A stretch of DNA of 64,000 nucleotides from Isoetes taiwanensis (taxonomy: Eukaryota > Streptophyta > Lycopodiopsida > Isoetales > Isoetaceae). This document shows, one piece after another, positions 10,891-23,370 of the stretch (position 1 is its first letter; every line of letters starts with the position of its first letter). Both the position numbers and the translations under genes were made by a program. The notes below the pieces were generated by a model that did not search any database, had not been told where the DNA came from, and worked only from the letters and a program-made list of their open reading frames with translations. The stretch is taken from NCBI GenBank assembly GCA_021234155.1, contig JAJEKV010000004.1:29047305-29111304 (forward strand), given 5' to 3'.

Positions 10891-13800
10891 CCCCGTACAT
10901 AAACTATAATTTTCCCATGGGATTATGCCATAGTTCCAAAGGTTTCTACCACAGTCCAAGGCCTTTTCTAAAGGTTCCTTCAGTTAATTTGCGTTTCGCC
11001 ATGTTTTGTCACACCTAACCTATTTATCTTAAGTTAGCATGTCAACCTCAACTTTTGATCCCTTTGAATGTTGTCGTCTTTGGCTCCCTCATAATGAAGC
11101 GGAGGCACTAAAACCCCCTGGTCTTCTAATAGGAAAATCCAATGTTTCAATCTTCGTTAGTGTAGCCATATGATTATCCAATTCCTTACCCTCCTAAGAG
11201 TTTCAAGTCATAATCTCTACTTGGTCTATGCCGCAAGGAAACGGATCCTCCAGCTTCTACTTCTGTACCTAAAATTGTTCACCGCGTGTAGGGTAACTCT
11301 TCGATTATATGGACTACTGGTCTATATAACCTTAACCGTTCTGATCAATACACCTCGTCTTGATTTTATCGGGACTTGGAATTCCTATGTACGCCCTCTT
11401 CTTGGTTACCCCTAAAGGTATAATCGCCAAAGTCATCGTGCTCCTTCTTATCTTCCATCGGGGACGCGATATTCTTATATATCTTTTCATTCCCAAAACC
11501 AAATAAATGCTCTTAGCTTATAACGTTGAACTAATACATTGGTATCTAGAACCTTTGAGTAGTTAAGCTCTCATTATCGGTTATTCCAATACCGTTCCAA
11601 CCATCCTCGGGATGTTTTTGAGCGTAACATCACCGTATATGCTAGACTTACTCTAGCTATTCTCACTCATTTAAACTTTTTCGTCTTCCTTAGTATGCGG
11701 CGTATCTAAGATAATCAACTCTAACCATTGGATAACTTGAATGCTTATCTCGGTAAAGCATACCTAACCCAATATCTCGTATATAAGCATATCATTATGC
11801 TCCTTACGTAAACCTTGTCAAGTAATATTTCCCTCGCCTTGTATGCGAATATTCTATTATCTTTTAATATGACATACATCCGGATGTCAATCGACATCCT
11901 TGATATCCTCGCTAGTGTAGTATGTAATACTACTAAATCCTTCAAACATCCAAAACCACTACGTTGTTATTATGAGATATAGTAACATGTATTGCACCAA
12001 CCCTAACTCTTGACTCATATATGATTAGTTGACGTAGCCCTAGATGCTTCTCCTATATATATGCCGTGGATTTCACACCACACCTTCTAGACTCTCTATC
12101 CTTAGGTTGCCTTGGTCCTCACGCTCTAGTCATAAATTCCATAGGGGCACATGCCACCCTAAGTTCCTAGTGGCCATACTTGATGTCTACTATAGGAATT
12201 CTTATCTTCATTACCTCAGTATTCATATATGTGAACTAAAAGTTCTAGTATATATCCTATCTTTTCGGTTATATTCCTAGTAAACGGTCCTAATACACAC
12301 CTACCAACGGAACTACTCCGGGATGCACACACGATACCAAGTCCGAGCACATCCTCCTTGGCGAGATGTTCATTGGATGCCTCCCCTTCTTCATATTCCA
12401 GGCTTTGGTCTCTTCAAAGTGTCCCTCCAAACTCTCTATATTTGAAACATTGTTTACAACAACTTTCAAGCACCTCTTGTCTCCCACTTGTCGTGTGGGT
12501 ACATTACTTGCCTTCCTAATATATCATTAGCTCAGCGTCAACTTTCCTTCATAGAATAAGCTTAGGCGCCAGAGCTCCAACATACTTTGTAGCTTTGGGA
12601 CGGTTGCACCCTTTGCTAGCAATTCTCGTCTTCCATTCGGTGATCTTCTGAATGCTTATTCCTGCCTTCGTCAGTTCGACCTCAGCTCTCTTCACCTTGT
12701 GGGAAAACTACGTCCCACACTATTGTCCAATCTCTTATCCGGCGTCTACATACCCCCGGCCGACATAGGATCCGCCATTTCTTTAATTTTCACCCCCGCA
12801 TAAGGATCATGCATTTGACCAACGTTATTAAGTGTATTCCGTGCCCTCATTGGTCTTCTTAGTCGCCTCTATAACCTTGCGTCTTTGTTTCACACCTCGG
12901 GAACATCAATCTCTTTACCAAACACAATATATGTGTAATTTTATAATCCATAATTTATGGATCAACATCCTCATACACATTATTCTCTACTGGTTCCACC
13001 GAATCAAACCTACACTTTTAAAGTGTTTTCCCTCTCGAGCTGGGTACTTATAATCCGGTTTCCACCTTGGCATAGTACCTCCTTAACATGGTCTATAGTA
13101 GATAATCATAAACCACTTCTCCACCGGATATATCGTGCTATATCCGGTCTCCTTCTACATTGAATAGCAACCTAGATGCCGCATCATACATCAATCCTCG
13201 TAATTTTTAGGTCCAAAGCATTTCACTTAGATACCAAACATCGTCATACCAATTTTCGAGTATCCATCCAAATTAGGGATATCTTAACACTCCTTATTCC
13301 CAACATTCAAAGACTTCTACTTCAATTAGGAGCCCGGGACCCTCCTCGGTTATCATCATCTAACAATTTCAGAGCGGACCACGATGGTTTTGATGCTTCC
13401 GCCGTGAACACCATAGTCGCAAAAGCGGCTACGCGGATACTGGGACGATTGCATAGCCATAGCACTGCCGGATAGCGGCCGGGCGGTACCAATTACGTTG
13501 AATGTATCGTCACCGCATTGCATACGTGTATGTGTGATAAATTTATGAAAATAACCATAAAATAAATAAGTAATTCAAATATAAGAATATCGGGACGTCG
13601 GTAAATGTACAAACATAACCAATGAATTAATATGTGTCCTCATGTGATTTGTAATCTATGCTAAAGATAGAAAGTGTGATTGTGGAAACATTAAAGATAA
13701 TCGACAAGTTATTAAACACATAATCAAATATAATAGAAGGGGATAAGTATGTATGTCTTACACAAACTCCTAAGGGAATAACGAGACTTAGATAACGTTA

Positions 13801-14219
13801 ACATATATATAGGTCAAAATGGAATATACGGTACAATATATAATTCTATTAAAGGGTAACTATAAATGTCGAGGAGGCATCTAAACACTCACAATAGCAA
13901 TATATGAGTTGTTAAAATTGTTAATATGATTAGAATGACTTTCTATTAATCAGTGCGAGGTTAATAACTCTGTATTATAATATAACAACAAATGGAAGTT
14001 CTTTATATCTATACCTGTCTTTAATATATAACCAAGGTTACGTATCTATAGAAAGAATGCTTTCTAACATAGATAGAGTGTGAGCTCGTCACCACCAGAT
14101 GAAACTTGTGACACTTCCACAAACTTTCACTTTGTTCACTTTTAACACTCTAAGCGATGATCATGATGTGTTTGCCTGCAACAATAGTAGTCCCGATCTT
14201 CGAGGACGGCATCATTTTT
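10891..14219. other. Interior of element A, second part: nothing recognised
   Basis: About 3.3 kb of AT-rich sequence with short frames only. I see no retroviral motif, tandem repeat or RNA gene. Just before the final PPT it carries CGAGGACGGCATCATTTTTA, the kind of lead-in seen before the other PPTs here. Confidence 0.5.
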
Positions 14220-14232
14220 AAGGTGGGGAGAA
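14220..14232 (+). other. Polypurine tract of element A
   Basis: AAGGTGGGGAGAA directly abuts the right LTR. Element B has AAGGAGGGGAGAA in the same place. In this element class the tract primes plus-strand synthesis. Confidence 0.85.
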
Positions 14233-15986
14233 TGTGACGTTCGGGCATTCATACGGTATCATAATATATGCAGGACACGCCACTAGGACATAAGGGGTAA
14301 TTGGCTATGGCGTCGACCACAATGGTTTTATTTAGCTATGTTAATAAATCCATTGTGGATAATTATAAAGTATATAGCCTAATTACCCTAATTAAGCTAA
14401 ATTAGTTAATTCGCACCAACAAGGGGTGCCACTTGGCCCAAATCGATTGGGCAAGGCATGGTTTCCATTTGGACACCCAAATTAGGGCTTTTGTGCCCCA
14501 ATTCGAATTAGGAGCATTTGGAGATGGAGGAGAGGATTGTTGGGCCAAGGAGCAAATTTGAGCGCCCAAGGATCGGCTATTCTTGGGCCTTAAGGAGCAA
14601 TTTGGCCCAAGGATTCTTTGGCCCAAGGAGCAGGTGGCCTCAAGGATCGCTGTTCTTTGGCCTAAAGGAGCATTTGGGCCCAAGGATCATTCTTGACCTC
14701 ACCAAAATCACTAAACAACCCCTAGGCGTTGCCGCCACCCTTCAGACAAACACTATGGAAGCACCCCACGATAACGGGTCCAACCAAACACGGTTGGTAG
14801 TAGTTTAGTTGTGAATTCTAGGGTAGCGCGCTGTTTTGCACTTGTTGTGATGTTCGGTTGGCATTTCTCTCTGTGTTTTAATGGTAGGAACTAACCCTTG
14901 ATTGTAAAGGTAAGTTCTCTTTATATTCTCGATTCTGGTTTGGTTCCTAAAAAGGATGGATTGATAGTTCTTTGTATGGTATCACTCACGGAAATGGGGA
15001 AATAAGGGGGGGTAGAGACCTCCAACTCATATCGTTAGTATGTTCCTAGATAAAACCCCTGTAATTCCCAATATTGCGGCTGTGCACAAGAGCCCACAGG
15101 GTCCTAGATGCTATGGTCGGCTTAGCACCGCACAAGGAACACAAGTGGTGACATGAGGGGTGGGGTCTTGCACGAGCATACAAGGCTCCGAGACTCCTAC
15201 TGGTGGGCTAGGCACGATGGCTGGCCACGTGAGGGGCGGGTATGGGTCCGACACTCCCACGGGTGTAGAGGTGTGATCCGTATGGAGCACCTTGCACTTT
15301 GAGTAGATTTAGGGTGAGTAGGTCGGATGCGGATGGGGGGTCGCTGATGCGCACGTATTCTCTAGCTCACCCATGGAACCACCGTGTGATTCGGAAGGGG
15401 ACGCTTCCGACAGGCACGCCTCATCGGACCAAAGGCGTCATGAACCTGGAGTAGGTTCAAGGGTGATACCTTGAGCCTGCGTCTCGGAAGGCTATAGCGA
15501 AGCCATAGCATGAATCGACCCATCCGCAAAGTGTACACGGGAGGGGGATGGAGTGGACAACCCTAGCCCGATGTTCTATGCCCGCCCAACGCCATGCCAA
15601 GACTCGGTCTGCCGATCTCTTGAGGCCCACCGTCCCGGTCGATCCACACCGAGTCCGGAGCGGGGTAGAACCCGGGTCCAGGCGTTTTCTTAGGTTTAGA
15701 TGCATATTCTATGCCGTTGGTATTTGGATGGATGCGCCACCCTTCGTGGTGGTTATTTATATATGATTTATGCTGTGTGCTAACCCTTGTATTCATGCTT
15801 CCGCGACGTAGGAGTCCCATTGAAGGCGTGGGCCGAATGACCCCTTCGTGTCCTTCTTTCGGGCATCATTTCATAGATGGCCCGAAATAGACGGAGGGCC
15901 CTGCTCATGGTGAGATGGTTGCCATGGGAGGGGAAAGTCCCCGTATGTATACGGCCGAGGGTCGTATATATTCAGGGAGCGTCACA
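14233..15986 (+). repeat. 3' LTR of element A
   Basis: TGTGACGTTCGGGC at the left end and GAGCGTCACA at the right, 1754 bp against 1759 bp for the left LTR. It is followed at once by the second ATATG of the target duplication. The first 1.45 kb differs from the left LTR by many small indels; the last 306 bp is identical by eye. Confidence 0.93.
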
Positions 15987-17490
15987 ATATGCAGGCATTA
16001 CCAATGCATATATTATAGGCGTTCATGCAGGTACCTCATTTTGTTGAAGGCGTGCTAGGCATCTCTTTTTTGTGGCTGGATGCATGTGCAAATGCATGCC
16101 ACAATACCACTATTTTGTTGATGTCCAGTTCTAGCAGTGGGCTAGGTATGTCTGTATTTTATGCAAACCACTAGATTTGTCATTTATGATAAAGCCATGT
16201 AATATACAACAGTGTGGATAATTTGATTTGAATCTGTCTGTTGTCTTTAACAGCTTGGTCTATCAAGTATTCCGAACTGCAATATTTTCAGCTATATGCA
16301 GCATGATGAAGGCTAGCTATGTCCAGCATGGTGAACGCTAACTCTTCCCATACAATATGATTGTAATCTTTAATTTTGAGCTTGGTTGCTACATCTGACC
16401 AACGATCAGAGAAACTCCATGTTTGCAACAAAACTTGGACAGTTTTCAGTGTCAGGTTAGCAAATCAGGAATTCCTCAAATGATAATCTGCCATGAATTT
16501 ATGGGATCTGTCCAGTTAGGAAAATATGCTCACTCATTTTATTACTGCTATCTACTTAAGACACATTTCCAACCAAGTTGGTAAGGGAAAATATTCAGCT
16601 CTGTTTTTCTTTCCAACAGGCAGCAAATGGCAAGAAGGAAGGAAGAATAGAATAAGTATAGGAAGGAAGTATATTTTAACGTCCGCGGAGACCAACTGGC
16701 CTATGAGACGGTTTTACAATATAGCGGAAAGTTCCCAAACACAAACCACAGAAACCCTGTACAATATGTCTCTACCACTGGGATGAAAAAACCCTCCGTG
16801 TGGCAAGAGCTAGAGGGCAGTTGAACCAGGAAGAGGTATGCAAGTAAGTAATAGGCTGCCATCATTGCACCTTAAAGATTTGTGCACTGCACATGATGAG
16901 TTTTGTTATCTTAAAGGCGCCAGTGGTGACGTTTAGTGTGCGGATTTTTTTTTACTCAAGTTTGAAATTCCCTTATCTCTGAATAATTTCGGACAGAACC
17001 CTTTTGTTGCAGGACAAAACCATTTAGGGGCACATTCTTTGCATGGAACAAGTCGTCTTCAATTGCATAGCACTGTTTGGATCCACATTGAAGTATGCAG
17101 TAAAAAGGTCAACCAATGGTTTTGAGGGGGTTAATGTTAAAAAAAGCGTTTGATCACGAGAGATGCTTATGGATTAATAATGAGCATAATTTTATTAAAG
17201 GAAACGAATGATAGAATCGCCATATCTGAAAAGGAACGGGTCAAAAAGAAAGGAAAGTCATAAACTTACATAATAGATGTATTTTACATTTATGGGTCGA
17301 CTAATAGTCATGATTTTTTACATGCAATCTTTCAAGCCTAATATGATGCTAAGGAAAATTGTTTCCAAGGAGCAAATATGGACATGGAAAATGCATGAAA
17401 TGCAGAGCTTTTAACTTCTAGCTTGCTAAATGACAAGTTATTAGTATATCTATCTTTTAATGATGATTGTATACAATGTTTCAACTCTTT
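15987..17490. repeat. Tandem unit 2, right part
   Basis: After the 3' LTR ends at 15986 the sequence restarts with ATATGCAGGCATTACC and follows 2055-3571 of unit 1 almost exactly. One difference is a shorter stretch near 16482, where unit 1 has an extra dozen bases. It ends where unit 3 starts, giving unit 2 the same period once the retrotransposon is removed. Confidence 0.93.
16631..16820 (-). mobile_element. LINE 3' tail fragment (unit 2)
   Basis: This is the copy of the 2706-2890 LINE tail carried in tandem unit 2. It differs mainly by one fewer GGAA in the simple-sequence tail, so the LINE inserted before the unit was duplicated. Confidence 0.7.
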
Positions 17491-19625
17491 TGATCGAATT
17501 GGAATACAATATTTCAATGCTAGCACTGCTCAAAACATGTCTTACATTGCTATAAGTGGTCCAATTAGCCCACTTATGTAACTTTATTTTGACTTGGCCA
17601 ACTCTTGGTCCAATATAGACATTAGGCAAGAATTTCAAAACACTCAACTTCGTTGGCCAGATCAAAACAATGGCAGTCAAGCTTTTATTGTTGAATGTAT
17701 CCTAGGCCTTGCTTTTTCAACAAATGTCAATTGTTAAGAATGCATCCTAGACCTTGGTTTGCGAAATTCTTGAAGCACATGACACATTTCCTGCTGGATC
17801 TAGCCTAGCCTACCAGCTACATACTCACACTCTATGCCTACTGGAAGTAACCAGAAGCATTGCTATTTTGAGCAGGAAATTTGCTCCATTCCATTTAGAA
17901 GCAACAAGAAAAATTGCTATTTCTAGCAAGAAAAAACCCGCTATTTCTAAAAGCGTGCTGTTGGATCTAGCCTAACTACATACTCATACTCCATTCTTTT
18001 CTGCTATTTCCAAGCTATAGTATGAATTTTCAAGGTTCTGGGGTATTTTTCGATCGAAATTCAAACTTCAATAGACATGTAGAACCCAAATGCTCAACTA
18101 GCCCCTCTCTCCCCCTCCGTCTTGCCCACTTGAAACTATATGCAACATGGATTACTCGAGACTACAAATAACAAACCTTTTAACTCTTGCCCACAACCAA
18201 ACAAACCTTTATCCAACATCCAAACTTAGTTTCAAAAAACATTTCCACAATGATATGATTGATAGACCAAATTGATTAGATGTTGTTCTATTTACTACCG
18301 ACGATTTCACAACTCTTAATCCTAGGACGTGCAGCCAAGATGTGAAATATTACTGGTATAAAGCTTTTTGATTAACATAATTTGATCAATGTGATGCCTC
18401 CCCTTCTACGAATCTTATGATAAAAGGTCTTCTAGATTGGAAATGTCTGAATCTTTTATATGACTACAGTTTCGTAATTGTGCAACTTGGTAAGTTCAAT
18501 GCATTTTTTCCAAAAAATTACAATTCGCATAAATTCTTCATTGGACAAGTATACATTGTGTTGCCCTATCACACAATAGTTTTTCGAGCTTCACTCCCCT
18601 TCTAGCATCGACCTTCAATGCTAAACTCGATATGACGCGACATGGCCGCACTCATTGATGGACCATAAGCAAGAGAGTGTCTTTTGAATGGTTTCCGATG
18701 CCATCAAAGACAAATAGGGTTCTTTTATCCTATTGTCCAATAGTGCAACTATTTTTGTTCACGTCAACAAAATTGCAACTATACGATTTAACTATAACTC
18801 CGCTGTTGGCTATAATACAAGTAGTACACGGCTTGCACGTAGCTTTTCATGTCTATGTCTAATAACTCTTCAAGTTCAGTGGTTCAATGATTTGTTGATG
18901 CACACCTTAACAAAATACATTATTAGCACTAGACAAAAGAAATAGAAATGATAAACAACACAAGGGGAACAAACAATAGATATGTATAAACTCATGTTTT
19001 CCCATCAAAAACCACATGCTATTTTTTCGAGGGGTGATTACAATAGCCATCCACAATTTTAATCGATCCATGAAATATGAATGGAATGCTATATATTTTT
19101 AGAAAATTTGCACGTCACAAACATTAGTTTCCCAAGGGCCACAGACCGACCATAGAACCCAATTCAAGAAGTGGAACGCATCAGCTGTCTACTCTAGGCA
19201 GGTAGGCCACACATCAGAAAAATCAAATTTAAAAAACAGATATCAATCCATTTAGTCCTGTCGAGTTCACATGGATATAAAGCCCGGCAACGCCGGGCAC
19301 CATAACTAGTAATAATGGTTTTTCAATTCTTGAAGAAACCAATTGTTTTTATTGTAAAAATACACTTGCAAGAGCTTGAAAATGCTTATAATAATACTAG
19401 AAAAGGTGCCCAGCAATGTGGCACTATTTCTATTATATATGGTGTTTGGTTAGGATTACTCTATAGGCTATTCTACATATGCTACATGCATAGAAATGAA
19501 GGGCATGTTAAAACAAAAAAGATGCCAATCCAGATTACATTCAACTTCATGAATAGGCAATATGCAGGCATTGCATATATTCAAGCTTTTCCAAGCTTAA
19601 CAAAGGTTACCAATGCAAACATTCA
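17491..19625. repeat. Tandem unit 3, partial
   Basis: The third copy is collinear with units 1 and 2 to about 19570. It then carries about 36 bp absent from the others (from GCATATATTCAAG to CAAAGGTT), briefly matches again at ACCAATGCA, and diverges. This breakpoint is probably the right edge of the duplication or the ancestral flank. Just beyond it a motif with TTACATGTACAATTTC appears twice (about 19670 and 19762), followed by a TCTA microsatellite. Confidence 0.88.
19282..19309 (+). mobile_element. Helitron 3' terminus, best preserved (unit 3)
   Basis: A perfect 7-bp stem, GCCCGGCaacGCCGGGC, lies at 19282-19298, followed by ACCATAACTAG and a T. Stem, spacing, CTAG and following T all match the Helitron 3' rule. 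Sequence past the T is also shared by all units, so the Helitron was in place before the tandem duplication. Confidence 0.72.
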
Positions 19626-19802
19626 AGCCCAACAAAGGTTAACAAACCTTATAAAGTTTAACGAACCTTACATGTACAATTTCTTGATGAATCAACCCTA
19701 AAATGCTAGGGTTTAGAAAAGAGAACGGATGCATACAAGCTCTTAAAAGTTAACGGACCTTACATGTACAATTTCATGATGAATCAACCCTAATTAAATC
19801 CC

Positions 19803-20039
<237 letters not shown>

Positions 20040-20040
20040 T

Positions 20041-20965
20041 GTAGCCCAATGTCAAATCCTACTGCAGGATTCTTGCCTCTTCAGAGGGCGGCCCTTGATC
20101 GCCACATTGTCTATTTTCAGAAGGTGGTCAATATATACGATGCCCGTCTCCCTAAACTAGCTTATATCATGGCAATGGGGCCGCAGCGTCTCAAGGCCTG
20201 CTGGAGGGAAAAGAGAGCTCAATGGTTGGCTAGATGGAATGTGCAGGAGCACAGGTGCATACATATGCAAACAGAGGCAGATCGTCATAGCTTGAGGCAA
20301 TATCTTGACGCTTGCTTCCTCATCAAGCTTTGGGATGCCAATGCCCTTGAACATGTCAAGACAGCATACTATCAGCGCCACATAAATCCCACATTGGAAC
20401 GAGGCCCGCAATGCTACCTGCGTACCCACTTGCCCATGAAAAGGCGCAGACTCATTGCCTCCATTCGCGACGGGGCACATCATCTTCGAATTGAGGGCAG
20501 GCAGATGGATTGGTGAGCCATGCCGGGGACAGGCTCTGTCAATCGCCGCCAAATGGGAGTCATTGAGGATGAATCTCATACCCTTCAAAGTTGCCCAAAG
20601 ATATGATCAAATTCGGACGCTATCTTTGAGTTGGTTGGTCGTCCGGCCAGCCATTACATGTGACATTGAGCACAGCATCTGTACGGGTGCTGGGATCATA
20701 CCTTCAGGAGGTTATGGACATGCGAGATCAGCTATGTCCTCGGGCACACACTTGACATGTGTATATACATTGATGTATACTTGTACAGTTTGACAGCATT
20801 CTTATTACTGCCACAGTTTTTCCCTCGAAAACCCTTCGGGGCGGGGGTTTTTTAACCCGGACAGTAATAAGCTTGCTGCGCTCCTTGTGGGTCCCATAGG
20901 CCGATTGGCCTCAGTGGACGATAAAAAATCATTCTCATTCTCATTCTCATTCTCAATTATCGCTT
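20041..20965 (+). mobile_element. 5'-truncated LINE fragment, C-terminal part and 3' UTR
   Basis: A 155-codon frame (20049-20516) and a continuing frame to 20793 encode the end of a LINE polyprotein. AALDRHIVYFQK matches AALDRHIAYFRK in the LINE at 43776-46150, which carries reverse-transcriptase motifs upstream. The fragment includes a basic stretch (RLKACWREKRAQWLARW) and a Leu-rich region but no RT core. The 3' UTR has CGAAAACCCTTCGGGGCGGG, the conserved GGTCCCATAGGCCGATTGGC and CAGTGGACGATAAAA, then a short CATTCT-repeat tail. The two coding frames need a frameshift near 20515, so it is dead. Truncation at a microsatellite edge is typical of target-primed insertion. Confidence 0.78.
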
Positions 20966-21046
20966 TTCTTCTCATAAGCATTAAGAGAAATAATTTTAAA
21001 TAAAAAAAGAATATATTTTTTTCTTACAAGCATTAAGAGAAATATT

Positions 21047-21405
21047 GTCAAACAAAAAATAATAATTTAATTTTTTCAACACCTTTAAAACCCCCTTTAG
21101 TATTGAGCAATGGAATTATTAAATGTTTAATATGACGTTCATAATGTATTGTAATTGTAACATGTCATATAATAAAAAAGACATAGGGTCAATATCTCAT
21201 GTTAGTGCCATGTCCTGATGGATCTTCTATTAAACAAAAATAATAATTTAATTTTTCCAACACCTTTAAAACCCCCTTTAGTATTGAGCAATGGAATTAT
21301 TAAATGTTTAATATGACGTTCATAATGTATTGTAATTGTAACTAATAAAAAAGACATAGGGTCAATATCTCATATTAGTGCCATGTCCTGATGGATCTTC
21401 ATTTG
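21047..21405. repeat. Tandem duplication of about 180 bp
   Basis: AATAATTTAATTTTT through CACCTTTAAAACCCCCTTTA to CATGTCCTGATGGATCTTC occurs twice in a row with few changes. The second copy lacks CATGTCATAT near 21341. No gene is seen; 20966-21046 is AT-rich with nothing recognised. Confidence 0.9.
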
Positions 21406-21552
21406 CCCCTTCCATATTAGACTATTATGTTTGAAAATCACATGATGAAATTCTAAGGTGTGGAAATATGTATCATAGAATAGTTGTCTACATCAATATG
21501 ACGAATATAGTAGCGAAAAAAATTACAAGTTTTTAACTTATGGGCATCATAA

Positions 21553-21900
21553 CTAGTTATTTATTTAATTTCTTCTCTTGGCCTTGGCTAGCTTAGCATA
21601 TGTAGATTTTTTAGCAAAAAATGTCAAATCTCTATGGCCTCATGGATGCTACCAATATAGCATGACGTAAAAATACTTATTATTTATTTAATTTCTTGCC
21701 TTTGCTAGCTTAGCATATATAGATTTTTTAGCAAAAAATATCAAATCTTTATGTTCTCATGGATGCTACCAATATAGTATGACGTAAAAATACTTACTAT
21801 TTGTCTGCTTTCAATTGGCCTTGGCTGTCTTAGCATATGTACAATTTTTGGCAAAAAATGTCAAATGATATGTACAATTTTTGGCAAAAAATGTCAAATG
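21553..21900. repeat. Tandem repeat of about 122 bp, 2.7 copies
   Basis: GCTAGCTTAGCATAT, GATTTTTTAGCAAAAAAT, CATGGATGCTACCAATATAG and CATGACGTAAAAATACTTA recur in order at about 21590 and 21712. A partial third copy follows, ending in a 39-bp local duplication of GTACAATTTTTGGCAAAAAA. From 21900 to 22560 there is also a short direct repeat (AAAAAGAATTCCCTCCATTG at about 22207 and 22249) and no gene. Confidence 0.88.
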
Positions 21901-22569
21901 AGATTTGTTGGACATTCGCCCAAATTGGTATTCTCGTTTGAGATAGAAATTTATACTTCACGAGGCGAACCTTAATTAAAGGCTCAAGGGTGGTAGACTT
22001 GAAAAAAATCTTTTGTGGGCACATCTAATTGTTGAAAATCATTAAAAGCATCATGTGAATTCATTCGAATAGCATAGTGTGTTTTAAATTGGGCCAAAGT
22101 TTGAAAAAGTATTATGAAGATTGTTATTGCTTGTGACAAGGGTGATAATGATGTTTGGTCATTTAATATAAGCAGTTCACATTTTTTAAATTATCTATTC
22201 CCTTCAAAAAGAATTCCCTCCATTGTACTCTAGATTAGAAAGTGTTTCAAAAAGAATTCCCTCCATTGTACTCTAGATTGTATATTTTGCTTGTATATTT
22301 TGTAACGAATTAGGTGGCACCATAATCTATCTTTTCATTCAAGATCCATCTGCTAAACGGCTAAGGCAAATTTTCCTTCTTCTGTCGGATACCAAGGTCT
22401 TGCATTATGCTTTTAAATTAAGTATATTTTTATGAATTTTTAGGTTATATTTTTGTGAATTTAGCAGCGAAGAACGGAAAGGGAGATGGCAAGTGACAAG
22501 ATCAGACAAAAACAGACGAAATCGGGTTTATTAAATTTCAGCATATTTTATAGAATTTATTATTGTCCA

Positions 22570-23060
22570 CTACATGCTAAGCGTATTAAATACAGAAACC
22601 AAGCTGCGATGTTGGAATGTACTTGTTTCAACAGACTTCGTTTTCCGTTTGACTCGAATATGCTTCGTTGGGCGCCATACAGTAAATATCATTGGAACAT
22701 CACTCTCATCTTTTTTGTCAACCTTAATGTCAAATCTTAAACGCATTTTCCTTTTGCGGATTCTAATAGTGCTTCCATCAAGGTCATCTGGCAAAGTAGC
22801 CATTGGTATCATTGATTCTTTCTTAAAATCATTTGTTGATCGTTCATCAACCTTAGACTGTTGTAGAATGGCAGAAGTCTGGTTTAGGTCTACTTTTCCT
22901 GGAAAAACAAAAGTTTTTTTTTATCTAAAGAATCCAAAGCGCTTTGGACAACAGCAGTAAACTCAGAAAACCTACCATGCGAATCCATCTTAGCTGAATC
23001 TTCCATCCACGCTAGTGAGGCACCAATCTATTCTCTAAACAGATGTCGATTTTATCCTGC
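22570..23060 (-). pseudogene. Unidentified host-gene remnant, two exon-like pieces
   Basis: On the minus strand, 22570-22902 reads as an uninterrupted charged protein segment with RKRKMRLRFDIKVDKKDE and TVWRPTKHIRVKRK, ending at a stop. It is preceded by a strong acceptor-like tract (TTTTTTTTGTTTTTCCAG). Upstream, 22915-23060 reads as LQDKIDICLENRLV and, after a one-base frame change, AWMEDSAKMDSHGRFSEF and AVVQSALDSLDKK, which looks like a helical coding exon. I do not recognise the family. The frame change and missing flanking exons suggest a broken fragment. It is the only host-like remnant in 22.5-56 kb that lies on the minus strand with exon-like signals. Coding nature is inferred from composition and splice-like context only. 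Confidence 0.4.
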
Positions 23061-23370
23061 AATTCTTTATGAAAAAAGGAACGGCTGAAACGGCTTTGTG
23101 CTTCCATATTTGGAGGCTTCGTGCGTCCATATTTGGACCTGTGATAAAATTAGTAGGCTAATAATAATTGCATCTTTATCAGTCTTTTTCGTGTTTGCTT
23201 TGAAGCCGTTGATTGGTGAAAAAAGCCCTTTTTCATTGTCCTAAAGCTTGCCCTAAATTTTAAAAAGTTTGATTGGGCCACTTAGGAAAAGTGTGACAAG
23301 TTCCCAAGAACATTGTTTTTTTCCAATACAAAACTCAAATTTTTTTGAACCTAAATTTTTTGGAACAATT

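Larger units (their letters stand above)
5645..15986 (+). mobile_element. LTR retrotransposon A (non-autonomous, LARD-like)
   Basis: A complete insertion bounded by the 5-bp duplication ATATG (5640-5644 and 15987-15991); the empty site survives in units 1 and 3. It has two LTRs of about 1.75 kb with TGTGACG/CGTCACA ends, a primer-binding site just inside the left LTR and a polypurine tract just before the right one. Orientation is plus. The 6.8 kb interior shows no protease, reverse transcriptase, RNase H or integrase motif that I can find, so it must have moved with enzymes from elsewhere. The LTR resembles that of the Ty3/gypsy element at 56036, a plausible source of those enzymes. The interior also holds tRNA-like SINE heads, a 27-bp minisatellite and part of another LTR. 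Confidence 0.93.
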
